Shown: positions 51,051 through 63,898, counted from the stretch's first letter. The stretch: 64,000 bases of DNA from Montifringilla adamsi (GCA_017590115.1 JAGGNK010006448.1:15315860-15379859), one strand, 5' to 3'. The notes: generated from the sequence alone by a model not told the origin. Numbers and translations: made by a program.

Positions 51051-53889
51051 CTTAAAAGGTGGCAGGTTTTCCTCTTCTGCACTGTGTCAGATAAAATGCT
51101 TTGATAAAAGGGTTCTGATGCTAGCAAAATGCCTTTCTTATCTGAGGGAACATGGATTGAGAGCAACTTTTTTAAATGCTCATCAGTTCTTAACAGTTTA
51201 ATATAATTCAGAGTATTGATTTTTATTATTAAACTCTGTTTTAATATTGTGCCAGAGATAGAAGCAAGTACCTGCAGTATAAAAAAAAATTAAAATGATG
51301 GAGTGCCACTGCCTATCACAGACTCAAAGTGTCAATTATAACTAAATGAAAAATAAACAAAAACTAAAAGTGAAACACCTGTCTGTAGTAAGCCCTATTA
51401 TTCAGTGATAGTTTTTGCTGATGAGAAGTGACAAGGTATAAGAATAAATTAATTTTTAGCTGAAAAATGGAAATATAACTCTTTTGAAACCCTTTTGAGG
51501 AGAAGAGATCTCAGAAATAAGAACTTAGTAGGACCAGGAAAGTTAATAGCTCATGAACATTGAATCTCAGCATATTTGCAGTCCCATCTTTTTAGAGTTA
51601 ATAGTAAAATTTAAAAAATCTGCTGTATCTTCTCACTAGCATTAGGACTGACAATATCATCTTAACTTCAAAGATAAAAAATAAGTAGCTCCTTTAGGCA
51701 AGTATATTGTCCCGTGTTTGATCTCTTGCAGGAAACTAGGAGAAGTATGGACTAAATTTATAAGTCCTCTTAAACTACTAAAGCATAGTACAATGATGTC
51801 AAGATGTTTGGTTATAACCTGCAAATAATGCATTAAAAATTTCCTGAAGTTTTTTTATAAAATGCAAATTTTAAAAAATCAGCTAACCAACTTTGACCTT
51901 TGATTAACAACAACCTCCAAAACTCAAAAGAGCTCATTGGTTGTGACTTCATGACTTCATTGTCCTCTCTGCCTGACCTGTAATTCTACTTATGAAATCA
52001 GAGAAATACATTCGTTTGAGCAGAACCTTCAATTTTGACTTTAGAAGTTCACTTGTGATAAATCTTGAAAAAAAGAGGGGGTTAACTCGCACGTCCCAAG
52101 CATGACAGCATTCAATTTTACTGGTTATGTATGGGGAAGAGAATGACTTTGGTTAGGCAGGAGTTAAAACAGATATTCAATTTTCTCTTCCTGCTAGAGC
52201 TTGTGTCAAGGACATGAGGAACTGTGCAAAACTTCTTTATTTTTTTTCCATTTTCCTTTTTTTTTTTTAATCAGAGGTTAACAAATAATCTGTGAAATTA
52301 CCTAAAGTTTTCCTTAAATCTGTGAAATTTTGTTTTTTCCATAAATGAAATTATTGAAGAAGAAAGGTGATACCCATCCCCCACAATGCCCCAGCATGCA
52401 TGTCAATTATTCTGCTAAGTGTGGAAAAAGCAGTCTGAAGCATTGTTAAATGAACTATATGAATCCTTGAAGAGACACAGTAGGTGGCTGAAGTGAGAAT
52501 TAAAAATGCCATATTCTTGAAGCTCACACATTTTTAATATTAGCCTTCAAAGTTAGCAGTGATGGCAAGATCATTCCAGCCTCATGATATAATTAATTGC
52601 TGTAATTTCAGACATTTCAAAAATTAACAGTGTCATCATGTAATATCAATGAGAGGGATTCTGATGGAACTAAACATTTGTTTTCATAAAGTTTGGAAAG
52701 TATTGCTAATGATGAGGGTACAGGTTGACTCTGTTTCTGATTTTAAAAATGAAAAAACAAATTATCACTGTTGCTTAAAACTAAGCAACGACACTAACTG
52801 CCAGACTGCTGATTATTTTACATAGTTCTCACATAGCTCTTCCCCTCCAGCTGAACTACCCCAATTTAATAGCCTCTTGGTTCTCTTACTTTTTAATCTG
52901 CCTACAGATAAAAGCTCCTCTTCTACCAAAGACAATCTGTAACGTCTGCTCACCCTGACACACTACTAAGTAAAATAGTTATTTTGCTGCTCACCAGAAG
53001 ACTTCAAGCATGTTCTGAATTTCCTCACTATTCAGCTTGCTTTTTTAAGTTTTCCCTGGAAAAATATTGATCATGAAGTATTTGATACTCAGGGTTTGAA
53101 ACTAAAACATCATTTTTGTGACTGTCATAGTATTACTTAGTGAAAGGTGTGTTATATATCCCATTCTTTGATTTGATGAGCAAGTTTATAATTTGGAACC
53201 TTCAAATATGTTACAGAGATTCTGAAACTCCAAGAGGAGAAGAGAGTGGTTTAAGAATTGTAGAAGATTAGTGACTTTCAGAACATTTTAAGGACTTTTC
53301 TTTTTGAACAAGTCAGGTCTTAGGTGAGGTGTTATTGATAGAGAAAACGGGCAACTGCAAGATTTACAGGTTGGGTACACAGTAAAAATTTTATTTTCTC
53401 TGGTCACAATAATACAAGGTAATTGTGAAGGTAATAGTGGCTTTGAAAAGGTGAGGTCAGATTCTCATCTGGCCTATGTATTTGCCTCTGTGCCAGGGCT
53501 AAGCCAGAAGTTTGGGGAATGTTGTGCCAAGTGGTGTCCCATTCCAAGTAAAATATACCAAGTGCCCTGCATTTGCTGCTCTGTAACTTTCTGTCATCAC
53601 CGAAGTCATTAACACAAAGTAACACTTGTTTATACACGGCCTTGTTCTGAAGGCCTTAGTCATGTACTGTGATATATTTACTTGCATCCGTGCCAAGGTG
53701 CACAGGAGATGTGGTTTTAGGAATTTGCTCCTCACACGCACTTCATAATCGCAGCAATGATGGTTGACTCCTGCTGCCTGTAGGCCTGGTGGGTGAACAT
53801 GGTGAATGCCCTAACAGGGAGATGGCAACCTGGAAGGGCTGGAATTAGTGTGCTAGTACCAGCATTTTAAATATAAAGCACTATTCCTT
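51051..53889. other. AT-rich non-coding sequence, nothing recognised
   Basis: No supported feature. The minus-strand frames at 53404-53741 overlap in two phases and show no motif. Confidence 0.55.
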
Positions 53890-54480
53890 TCTGTGGCCCT
53901 CATGGCAGCTCTGGTGCACAGGCTACTGACAAATATCTTGTATTAGGTGTGAGTGTGTTTGCTTGTATGTGTTCTGGTGCATGTATAACATAGGGAAAAT
54001 TGAAGAAAATGTGATTAAAAACATGAACTTCTCTCTGCTTTGGAGAATAACCAGTGAAATCATCTGAGAGCCACTGTGCAGGTACTGTGTACTCATAGTG
54101 TACATGCCTCTCATGAGCTCGCATTTTTTGATACCTCTGTTCTTCATGTCAGTCTCATGGTGTAAATAAAAAGTGAGCAAACCCTATTTTTTCTGTGGTC
54201 TTTCTGAAAATTAATATAGAATATTTGGCTAAACAAGGCTCTGATGATGACATCAAGCCTGCTTTGCAAGCGCTCTTCCTGGAGCATGTCTCCCCTGAGG
54301 TTAATCTGCACTTATCCGAAACACAAGTTTCACTTGTGAACACATCAGGCAGGGCTTTGTGCTGTGCTGATAGATATGGCAAGCATAGATCCCATTTCAA
54401 AGAACCCCTTATCTGCTCTGATTTATTATTTTGAGTTCTAATAAAGCCCTTCTTCGAAGATAACATGTCTTTGGAATCTT
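53890..54480. other. Unassigned block with a 3'-end-like or LTR-like polyadenylation signal
   Basis: The block is richer in GC and CpG than its flanks, notably at 54260-54330. A canonical AATAAA (54440-54445) is followed by a T/G-rich stretch (TGTCTTTGG near 54466), the arrangement of a poly-A site on the plus strand. Upstream is an open frame of 79 codons (54195-54434, plus), and on the other strand one of 112 codons (54155-54493). Neither has a recognisable domain. It could be the R-U5 end of an LTR, the terminal exon of a non-coding transcript, or chance. Confidence 0.25.
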
Positions 54481-55924
54481 CTGGCATATCCACTTACGGT
54501 AAAAAGTCAGACAGCCGAAGCTCATGGTTCAGGCAAATAAGAAGATTTTTTCAAAAGGAAAAAAAAAAAAAGAGCAATCTGCTTCACAAGAACGATTTTA
54601 ACTTTGATTACCTTGATCCTTTTATGCTGATAAAGTGCTAAATAATTCTAGATGCTTCAGTTAACAGCAATAGGCATAAATATTTTTTTATACTGATCAG
54701 GAAATAAAATGCTTATTTTAAGAAGTGAAATAAGCTCCACCATTAATTTTTAATAGTTTTTTTCCTTAGTTGCATCTAACAAATACTGGTTCATTCCAGA
54801 AGCATTTTGGACTTCTGCTTTGTTTCCAGATACAACTCAAAATTTATAGTTTGAAATCTGGCTCATAGGCCCTGAGATTTCTGAAAGATAGGATTTCAGA
54901 ATCAAGATATCTTGTGTTATTTTCTGCAGGAAAATGCATGAAATTTCCTTAAAATCATGTTCAGAATACATCAAGAAGATATTTGGATAAGATTTTAAAA
55001 TGTGAGATCAGCTTTATATTTTACTAGGGGGTTGAAGTTTTTTCATCTGTAATGGTGCATTACACAGAATGTTTGAATTTATCTTAAAGTTAAGGAACAA
55101 TTATCCTTACAAGGAAAACATGCTGTAAAATATTAAAACAAAACCTGAGAAACTGGCTCATTTTAGATTTTATTTTTCTCTGGAAACTAAATTAGAGTTG
55201 GTATGTCAGCTTCTTCAAGGGTGAATAGTGTGCAATTCTTTTATCATACTTTTTGTTTTTATTATTTTAGATTTCTGCATTCTATTTTTTAACATGATGC
55301 AGAAATCTCAAGGACAGCTGTTTTCCTCAATTATGGTCTATGAATTTGCAAATATCACTGCAAATTTGAGAAGTAATAGACTGCTAACTCAAAATACTGG
55401 AGAACTCTGTGTATATGAGGTTTATCTAAGTTTTGACGCCAATTAACTTTCTAAATTTTCTGTGTAGTAAATGAAGAAACACTGGGAACTACAGATTCCC
55501 ACCTCTACTTTTCACACATCTTTTACCATGTGAAGAAAAACTCTGTAAAAATAATATATTAAAAGTTATATACAGGAGCTACATATAGCAGACATGAGTA
55601 TCAGACTATTATGCTATTCAGATTATCAGACTTTCAGACTTGCAGGATCTGTAGAAACTCCCCGGGAGTTTTTACTGTCCAGACAGTTATCAGTCAAACA
55701 GAGAATATTTTCCTTTCTGTGCTTCTGGAAAAGGTTTGGTGTCAACCTTGTTTCTACTGATTTGCTACCTTCTCATTCTGCTTTTTTTCTTGGGCTTTTG
55801 CACTCCTTCATGTCAGCATTTTTCTTTTAAGTCCTGAAATACCATGAGTATAAACAGCTTTACTTCTGCCTGTCTTTTTACATCCTTTCTCTTGTAAGGT
55901 TTTAGTTTGCATGGTCCATTTCAG
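54481..55924. other. AT-rich non-coding sequence, nothing recognised
   Basis: Contains an A13-type run near 54560. The frames at 55228-55446 and 55594-55830 (72 and 78 codons, plus) lack motifs. Confidence 0.55.
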
Positions 55925-56060
55925 TTAAACATTCTTTCTCATTAAAGCTAAGCCAAGGTCACACAGCTGGGCTGCACCAAAATGCACAGACAAAAGGCAC
56001 AGGTAGTTGAACCCCAGCACTGTGGGGCACACAGGAGGCATATCAGGTCCCAGAGGCTCA
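55925..56060 (-). mobile_element. Possible MIR-type (CORE-SINE) remnant, minus strand
   Basis: The string GCCAAGGTCACACAGCTGGG (near 55952-55971) reproduces the best-known inverted MIR core, whose forward sense reads AGCTGTGTGACCTTGG. Further along, TAGTTGAACCCCAGCACTG is consistent with the next part of the inverted element. MIR and related CORE-SINEs are ancient tRNA-derived SINEs found across amniotes. Bird copies are rare and heavily worn. The match is short, so the call is tentative. Confidence 0.35.
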
Positions 56061-58673
56061 AAGGTACTCACAAAGTGTCTCTTTGCCTGATTAAAGAGGA
56101 AGGTAAGATCAGGCAATCTCCTACCTCATGGACTTTTAAAATAGATTGTATTGAGGGAGTAATTCAGGTCTTGATATTACTCCTTTTTTTTATTTTTCCC
56201 ATCCATCAATCCTCATTCAGAGAAATCCACAGTTCCAGGAAATGTAGTCTTACAATGCAAATGAGTACTATAAGAAGTGATGATATGTGCAACAGAAAAT
56301 TAGAGAAGAAATTATAGATATAGCTCCTAATTAAATTCTAACCCATGCTGTGAAAACATGTTTCCATGTTCCAGGAGAATATAAGGTTGACAAAAGGGTT
56401 GCCTTTCCTTGACTTTAGAAAGTCATGAGGCATTCTGGCCTATACATGAAGTAGGAAATCCACAGAAAGCATGTATAACATGAAGGAAAATGGGCTTTAG
56501 AGCACTTATCTCAGTACTAACTTTCCTTATCTCATTAATATAGGACTCAAAAAAATCCAATTGCTAATGGTAACAAAATTGATTTTGAAGCAATCTGCTG
56601 TGTCATTTGGGAAAACAGCTAAGACTTTCCAAATCCTTATTCAAAGCTCCTTGAATTGACAACATGGTTGGGCTTAATTGAAAGGTCAGATAGAATACTA
56701 ACAGAGACATACATAATGGAATGTATCAAAAGTACTTTAGTTTGTTTTTTTCTGACTATCAACAAATTAAGAATGTTCCTTGTTTGTTATTTGGTTTTTA
56801 GTCTTATACTTTTAAGATAAATAATATTCCTTATTTTGATAACAAATTAGCAAGAAACATTTCAGACCGAAAATAAAAATCAACCTGTTAGCCAAAACCA
56901 ACTATATTTGTGTTTAAATAACTTCTAGCTTTACTATGCCCTTGTTGAATAAGTATTCTTTATGTTCCTCCAGATTTTCATACAACTTGGAGAACTGGGA
57001 TATTCCTTTATCTATCCTCGAATACTTTTGTTTTATACACAGGCATTATGCACCAAAATTTTAGATGCCTGTATTATTGCATGGACTTGTGTTTTAATTA
57101 TTCAAAATCTTTTGATTAGTCGTGACTTGGTCCCTCTCAATTAAATATTTTGATATTGCTAATTTCCCAACATTTAGTAGCAGTCACAAGAGTTAGTAGT
57201 GTGGTGGTTCCTTGCTGTTTAATCCACATACATTAGATGAAATTATTCCAAGATTTAATAACAATAATAATATTGTTTCTATATTAAAAATGGCATATTT
57301 GTTACAGTCACATCAGTTAAAAACTCGGTCTTAGAAGAAATGTCTGAAAAGAGGGAGGATGCTTATCTTTTATTACTTTCCATCTTGTTATTGGAACCTG
57401 TCTTTTGTAGACATAAAAGATAGACTACTATATTTCAGATAAATATTCTAGCTGATCTGTTCACTGTCAATGGGAAGTAACTGTAGTATCAGCACCTCTC
57501 TGTATTTAACTACTGAATTCCTTGATCTGTTAGGTCTGTCCTGATATTCTGAGCTACTGTGGTTTTTACATATGTAAAATATGCACAAAAGACAGAAAAG
57601 ACCACTAAAAACCCTAAAAAATTCTTTGACAGTTTCCATTTCAGCTAAGCTTCTGTGTGAGTCTTTGTAGTCCTTGCAGGATAAGTTCTGTGAATGAATG
57701 TCTTCCTTTGTAAAGCCGTCTCTCTAACACTGAGCTACAGTTATGCCCACTGTGTTTTCTTGTGGAAGTAATCTTTCTCACTTCTATGTATACTTTACTT
57801 TTACACATGGTAATCTTCATGGAAGATGTATTGTTCAGTTTTACCCTAGAAACAAGACAGATAGCAACAACCCTGACTCTCTCCAGACAGCCTTGTGTTT
57901 AACATTTTGGCAAAACTGTATTTTCTCAGTCTTAAAGTTTGAATCGGTAGCCATTAAAAATAGAATATTTCTAAGCCTTACTTCTGGTAGTATAAGTTAA
58001 TCAATTGCTATGAATAATAAGACAAAGAATTCATATAAGAGTGTTTTGTATCTTGTTTCATTTTTAAAGGCAGGAGTCTGAATTAAAGTATCAGTCTTCC
58101 TACACAGTTCAGAGTGCAGCAAATGAGTGACAGAATTAAGAATAAATAAACTGGAAGTATTTCAAGACATAGCATGGTTGTAGTGCAGCACAGTACATGT
58201 TTATCTCTGGAGATTCTGAATTCAAGCTTCAGGCATTAACATAAATCTTTTTAATGTTCCTGAATAAAACTTTTGAAGTCCTCTGACTTCCTACCATCTC
58301 ACTGGATATATTGCCACTAAGTGTGTCATTATAAATGTGATAGAATAACAGACTTCTCAGAATTTTACTCTCTTTTTCATGGCTCTCAAGGAATAAAGAA
58401 AAATCCCATAACTGAAATAGATTTAGAAGACCTTTGAAATATAGCATCAGAGTATAAATAGACTTTATAAGTATTTTAGGTCTATAATATTTATGGCTTG
58501 TTTAGTTAGAAATCTTAGAAAATTTTAATACAAAATATTTTGAAGAAAATCTGGCTATTTGATAGACCTTTCCAAAAAGTGGGGACAAAAAAGAAAAAAG
58601 GAGATGAATCAATAGCTCAAGTTAAAAAGGAAGAATTTAAGCCAAACAAACACCATCCCCCCCTCCCAAGGAC
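56061..58673. other. AT-rich non-coding sequence, nothing recognised
   Basis: No supported repeat, RNA gene or exon. Short frames such as 57743-58000 (85 codons, plus) are motif-free. Confidence 0.6.
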
Positions 58674-58713
58674 AAAAAAAAAAAAAAAAAAAAAAAAAAC
58701 CCAAAAAAAAAAA
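58657..58713. repeat. C-run and poly-A low-complexity tract
   Basis: A short run of C and CT is followed by a long poly-A stretch interrupted once by CCC. This accounts for the lysine-rich frame that crosses it. Confidence 0.95.
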
Positions 58714-59564
58714 CACGAAATCACAATGCTTTTCCTAGGTTTATAGAACATGATTTGATAACCATCAGTCTTGTGGCCTCAGCCCATGAAGGGTTTTCTG
58801 CTGATATCCTCTTTTAAACCACTCACACAACATTTATTCAAATAAAGAAGATCTTCTACATGGCCAAATAGGCCCAGAACCCTGAAGAATCTGGATACTT
58901 ATATTTATACATTTGAATTTTCTCAAAAAATTCGGAGTATTTAATGAATCAATTAGGATACGTTATTTTAGGTACCCATATAAAACTAAAGAAGCACATC
59001 ATAACAACTTGTTATGATTGCTAGAATAATTAATTCCCAGTATGTTTAGTAAATTATGAGCACATAAGTATATATCAACATTTCAGGTTTCTTTTTTTTA
59101 ATTCCCTTAGTTTTCCAAAATTGCTCACATACAGAAAGTTTATTTTTCCTCTCTCAGGGAAGCCTTCCAGAATTAAGTAATATTTTCCCTTTGAAACAAA
59201 AGAGGATTCAAAATCACACAGGAAAGTTCCAATAAATCATGTCAGTGAGTGTGTGCTATGCTGACATTTTTCTTGTTCTTCCAGGAGGAGCTATCATTCC
59301 TCCAAGGGCTTGGTTATGCTTCACAGTATTGCCCTGAGTAATGAGTGACAAGATATTAAAACCATTCAAAAGAAGGTACTGAAAATTTTGATAAGCTAGA
59401 CTAGTAATGGACAAAGACCAGCCTTAAGTGGCTTATCATGTATCTTATCATGCAGTGTAAAAGCACGTCCTGTGCCTGCCAACAGTCACATTTTATTTTG
59501 CAGGTAGTGACACTGGATCAGACAGAAAATACCCCTCTGTTGGAACCACTTCTATCCCTTGCAG
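58714..59564. other. AT-rich non-coding sequence upstream of the candidate exon
   Basis: Holds a second acceptor-like string (CATTTTATTTTGCAG, ending at 59504), about 60 bases before the preferred acceptor. Using it would put an immediate stop in the open frame. Nothing else was recognised. Confidence 0.5.
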
Positions 59565-59651
59565 CACTTTCTTCAAGCAGTCATGAGGAGAGCGGCAAAT
59601 TCCTCTGAGTGTGGGAGACAGTGCAAGGGTCAGCTTAAGGAATGCCTGAAT
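59565..59651 (+). CDS. Candidate internal coding exon, unidentified protein
   Basis: The 87 bases lie between a pyrimidine-rich acceptor (CCACTTCTATCCCTTGCAG, ending at 59564) and a strong donor (GTAAGT, 59652-59657). Only one of the three forward frames is open through the block. In that frame it is exactly 29 codons with phase 0 at both ends, so it could be skipped or included without shifting a reading frame. The translation has an N-x-S sequon (NSS) followed by ECGRQCKGQLKECL, with three cysteines spaced CxxxCxxxxxxC. This hints at a small disulphide-bonded or zinc-binding module, but I do not recognise the family. No partner exons were found in the window, and if it is real its introns are long. 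Chance coincidence of splice signals remains a serious alternative. Confidence 0.3.
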
Positions 59652-61603
59652 GTAAGTTATGGAGAGGGTGACAATGACAACATTCTGCAAGACTGTAGCA
59701 TTTCTTGTAGACGTCATTTGGAACCAACAGGTGCATTACTCTTGGTACTGTTCTGTTTTGATCTACTTGCCTACTCACATAAATACATTCTATAATTGTC
59801 AGGGAGCACTGTTCCCATTTTAAATGCATATATTTATATATTGCTGACAACTTAATGTAAGTGAAATTCACAATCTCATGTATCCTGACACATCTAAGGC
59901 CTCAATCTGACTTTATTTTATTTTTAGCATCCCACAATGGTATGTCATAGATACTCAACACCGTGGGTTTAACATATAAGTGGTGTTTAGCAGCTTTGCC
60001 TCATGCCTAATCTTAGAAACTGTTTACAGAGTTAACATTCCATCAAAAAGAAAAAAAAAACAACTTAGGTCTGGACCCATTTGCCCTGCATCTTGCTTGG
60101 CTACCATATGATTTCGGTTTTGTAACTTAGCTACCTTAGTTTATTCAGGATGAGACTGTATTGGGGATAAGTTGCTACCTCCTATTAAGGTTTTTATTTT
60201 ACAGATCAGGCACATTGCATTTTTCACCAACCATGATACTCTCAGGCATTACATGTAACTAAATGGCTTTCTTTCTTTCTTCCTCTCTCTCTTTCTCTCT
60301 ATTTTTTTTCCATTTCTTTTCCTGATTGCATATTCATGGTCCATTTTGTTTGATCATCTGTGTTAGAGGGGTGCTATTTCCATACTTAATAATTGTTCTG
60401 GTCTGAAATTCAGAGGAAGAAAAAGTTATTAGCATTATAGTGCAGCCAGCTTACTGGCTGCTCTGAAACATGGATTTAAGTGTTTTCTTTTCCATATGTG
60501 TTTTATGCTTTGCAGGTGGTACAGCTAATCTGCTTCCAGTACCTTCAGCAACTAAACTTACTTAGCATAATATTCTTAGGCTACCTGAAATCTGTGTATT
60601 TCACAGATCATACTGGGCACCTGAACATTACATAGTTCAGTGCTCAAGTCCCTTTGGAAATTATCCTAATCCATTATTTCCTATAAAATGATCAAACTAT
60701 CTAGTCACTTTCCTAGTTTATGTGGTAAAATGTGTTTTATGGGAATACTTTCTTATTTTGCCAGAAGGTTTCTTGTACCATGTGTAAATAATCAAAAATG
60801 GGATTTTTCTGTAGCCCTCATCTGTTAAAGTTACTAGTGTTGTGACTGCTTTAATAACAAATCTATACAATTTATGGATACTTTCACATGTAACTGCATG
60901 AAATATATATCCTACCATTTTAAGTACACCTGTTTTCACTTGTAGGAAATATTCCAATACAAGGAGCTACAGAAATAATCTACACCCTAATTAAATCAAT
61001 AAAATTTCCATAGGGATAGATTAATCAACAAATTATGTTCTAAAATGAACATGAAAATTTCATTTTATTAAGCAAATAACTTTATTCTGACAGAAAAAAA
61101 AATCGCTGACATTTTTACTATACTATTTATTTTAAAAGGGAAGTAACAGTTTCCCTGCTCCTTAGGTCATTATCAGTATTTCACTTTACAAACCTCTGTT
61201 TTGAAAAACCCAAATTCTGTCATAACTGAGCACTTGACATTAAGATGCAGAAAAAAAAGATATTTTGTTTTGCCACATTTAATATTCATTATATGTAAGC
61301 AGCATGCTTGCATTTTGATGATTCTATTTTTTTAAAAATCCCCAAGAAATTTTTTATTTGTTTTACTTTTTCTGAAAATATAAATCTTTGTCATTTGTAT
61401 TTTTCTTGTTCCTATCAAATAAGGTGTTTTGTTTCTATAAAAAAAGAGCCATGAGCCTCCCATTTAAAAATGCTAACAAACCACACAGTTACAGGGGAGA
61501 AAAATAGAGGGGAAATTATTTCTATTTTGAGTCTATAAGAAGAATAATTTCAATATAATTTGCCTATGCCTTAAGTATACTCCCTTTTCCATCTGGGTTA
61601 TGG
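59652..61603. other. AT-rich non-coding sequence
   Basis: Contains a pyrimidine-rich CTTT/CT tract at about 60266-60312. The open frame of the candidate exon runs on past the donor to 59795 without features. Nothing else was recognised. Confidence 0.55.
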
Positions 61604-62667
61604 TGTGGTGTGTTGACCTTGGCTAATCACCAGGTACCCACCAAGCAGCTCAATCTCACCCACTTCAATGAGGCAGAGGAGAAAATATGATTAATATCTC
61701 ATGGGTTGAGGTAAAGACAGGAAGAGATCACTTACTAATTACCATCACAGGCAAAACAGGCTCAGCTTGGAGAAATTATTTGAATTTATTGACAATTTAT
61801 AGCATATGGGGATACTGAGAAACAAGAACAGATCTAAAAACACCTTCCCCCACACGCCCGTCATCCTGGGTTCAGCTGAACTCACAGCTGTTCTACCTCC
61901 TCTCTCCAAGTGGCGCAGGGAAATGGAGAATGAGGGTTACAGTCAGTTCTTAATGGTTTTTGTCTGATGCCTCTTCATTCTCCCACTCTTTTCTGCTGCA
62001 GCATGGGATCCCTCCCATGGAGTACAGTCTTTCCTGACTTTTTCCAACACGGGTCCTTCCCAGAGGTCTGCCGTCCCTCAGGAACTGGCTGCTGCAGTGT
62101 GGGACCCCCAAGGTGTCACAAGTCCTGTCAGCAAACCTGCTCCAGAGTGGGCTCCACTCTCCACAGGCTCACAGGTCCTGCTAGGAGCCTGCTCCAGCAT
62201 GGGCTTCCCATGGGGTCACAGCCTCATCTCATCTTCCTGTTCTGGCAGGGGTCCTCCATGGGCTGCAGGTGGATGTGTGCCCCACCCTGCACCTCCACAG
62301 GCTGCAGGGGCACAGGTGCCCCATCATGGTCTGCACCAGGAGCTACAGGGGAATCTCAGCTCCAGCACCTGGAGCCCCTCCTCCCTTGACTTCACTGACC
62401 TTGCTGTATTCAGGGTTGCTTGTTTTCTATTTTCTCACTTCTCTATCCTGGCTGGTGGTTCTGGCAGTTTTTACCCTTTCTGAAATATGACATACCAGAG
62501 TTGCCACCAATGGGGTTGATTGGCCCAGCTTTGGCCAGAGACAGGTCCATCCTGTGGCTGGTGGAAACATTCTGTCTGACATTGGGCAGATTTTTAGTGC
62601 CTTCTAACAGAAACCATTCCTGCAGTACCCCCAATACCAAAATTTTGCTGTGGAAACCAAATACACA
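61604..62667 (-). mobile_element. Full-length solo LTR of a songbird endogenous retrovirus, about 1.06 kb
   Basis: On the minus strand the element starts TGTGTATTTGGTTTCC (62667 downward) and ends GGTCAACACACCACA (61604), with TG...CA termini. Inside are imperfect tandem units built on CATGCTGGAGCAGG / CCCATGG words (about 61990-62330) and a region reading GCTGGAGCTGAGATTCCCC. Then come CCTGCGCCACTTGGAGAGAG, a polyadenylation signal (AATAAA on the minus strand, 61785-61790), and the U5-like tail with GGTACCTGGTGATTAGCC. I know this overall arrangement as a high-copy LTR of passerine genomes. No internal gag, pol or env adjoins it, so it is a solo LTR. The overlapping frames of up to 140 codons at 61967-62483 are stop-poor GC-rich LTR sequence, not genes. 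No target-site duplication is visible. Confidence 0.82.
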
Positions 62668-63898
62668 GAGCCAGGATGTGTTTTTGGCAGAAGGTGTTTC
62701 TCTTGTTTCCTCTGTGAAGAACAACCAAAGTTTCCTTCTCTTCTTATCCAAGCTTTTTTCATGCTGAGGAATCTCAAAGAAGAAAAAATAACTATAGTCC
62801 TAAAAGATTCTTTAGAGTTCCCCCACTTAAGCCACTAGATTACGGAAGAAATGGCAGGAGTGGGGTATGGTTTGGTGTTGGTTTGGGGTTTTTTTTGTTT
62901 GTTTTGTTTTATTGGGTTTTTGTGTGTTGGGTTTTTTGTGGAGAAGGATTATTTTGTAATATTTTTGCCTCAGTAAACATTCATAATGTGGCAGACCTGC
63001 ACTGAGTAAACGGTCATGAGCCTGCCACCTCCCAGCTGAGAACAGTTGCAGGATGTGTCCTGATGTGGACAAAACAGCAAAAGTTCTATGAGTTCCCCAG
63101 GTTAAAAATCTCAGTTCAAGTTCTGGATGAACATTCAGTAGAGAGTGTTCTTCTTTTATTTGTTGAATGAGTCTGACAAAGGTGGGAATTAAAAAATAAA
63201 GAAACAGTGAAATATTAAAGCCACGGAGAGAGTTGTAACAAGGGGCTGACAATAGAACCCAGATGTCAAAGGAGAACATTGCCAAGAGTCAATAAATAAA
63301 TAAATAAAATTATATATACAATTATACTTCAAGACAAACCATTACATTTGCCACATTTTTTAAATTGTGTCCTATTCAGCTCTTCAGATTCTGACTGCAG
63401 TGTGTTCTTTGCACATGTAATTAGAGAGAGTCTTTTTAAAGCATAGTAGGAAATAAATATCAAAATTAAAAAAGAAAAAGGTAATAGTAATATGAAAGCC
63501 ACTAGAATAACTGAAATTTTAAAAATACACAAATTTCATGCCACAAAACCACATCTTTTTTGTTAAAAGGAAATTACATTTAGCTTTCATTGTAAGAGCA
63601 AATTAAATTAAACCATGTTTCTGTGTTCTGGAAAACTTATAAGGCAAAAGCCACATTTGCTGTGTTTTATCTGTTTCATGTACCTTTTCTAACAGCTGTG
63701 GCAAGTGAGAAGTTACAGTTTCACTGTCTTTCATACATTGCTAGTAGAACTTGCTGTAAATCAGTGTTTCTTTTCAGAAGCAACAATTCTAATAGATTTT
63801 GCACAAATCTTAGGCTGAAAGAGATAAAGTGACTATATGATGTTTTTACAGTCAGACAAACCTTCACACAAACAAATGGCAAAAACAGCAGCAGCAAC
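62668..63898. other. AT-rich non-coding sequence with a G/T-rich tract
   Basis: The 152-codon minus-strand frame at 62827-63285 spans the G/T-rich simple tract and owes its Lys/Thr/Asn/Pro-rich end to it. It has no domain. An AAAT tetramer run lies at about 63292-63308. Nothing else was recognised. Confidence 0.6.
62868..62942. repeat. G/T-rich simple sequence
   Basis: A loose array of GGTTT, GGGTTTTT and GTTTT words on the plus strand, similar to the tract at 36650-36792. Confidence 0.85.

Noticed and set aside
56000..56102. Possible exon ending at a GTAAG donor near 56102
   Set aside because: The block overlaps the MIR-like remnant, the acceptor is not convincing, and the frame has no motif.
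61967..62483. Overlapping Pro/Ser/Cys-rich frames of 128 and 140 codons
   Set aside because: They are two phases of the same GC-rich LTR read against its own direction. Their repetitive look comes from the internal LTR units.
62827..63285. 152-codon minus-strand frame
   Set aside because: Its low-complexity end is translated G/T-rich simple sequence, and the rest has no motif or splice context.
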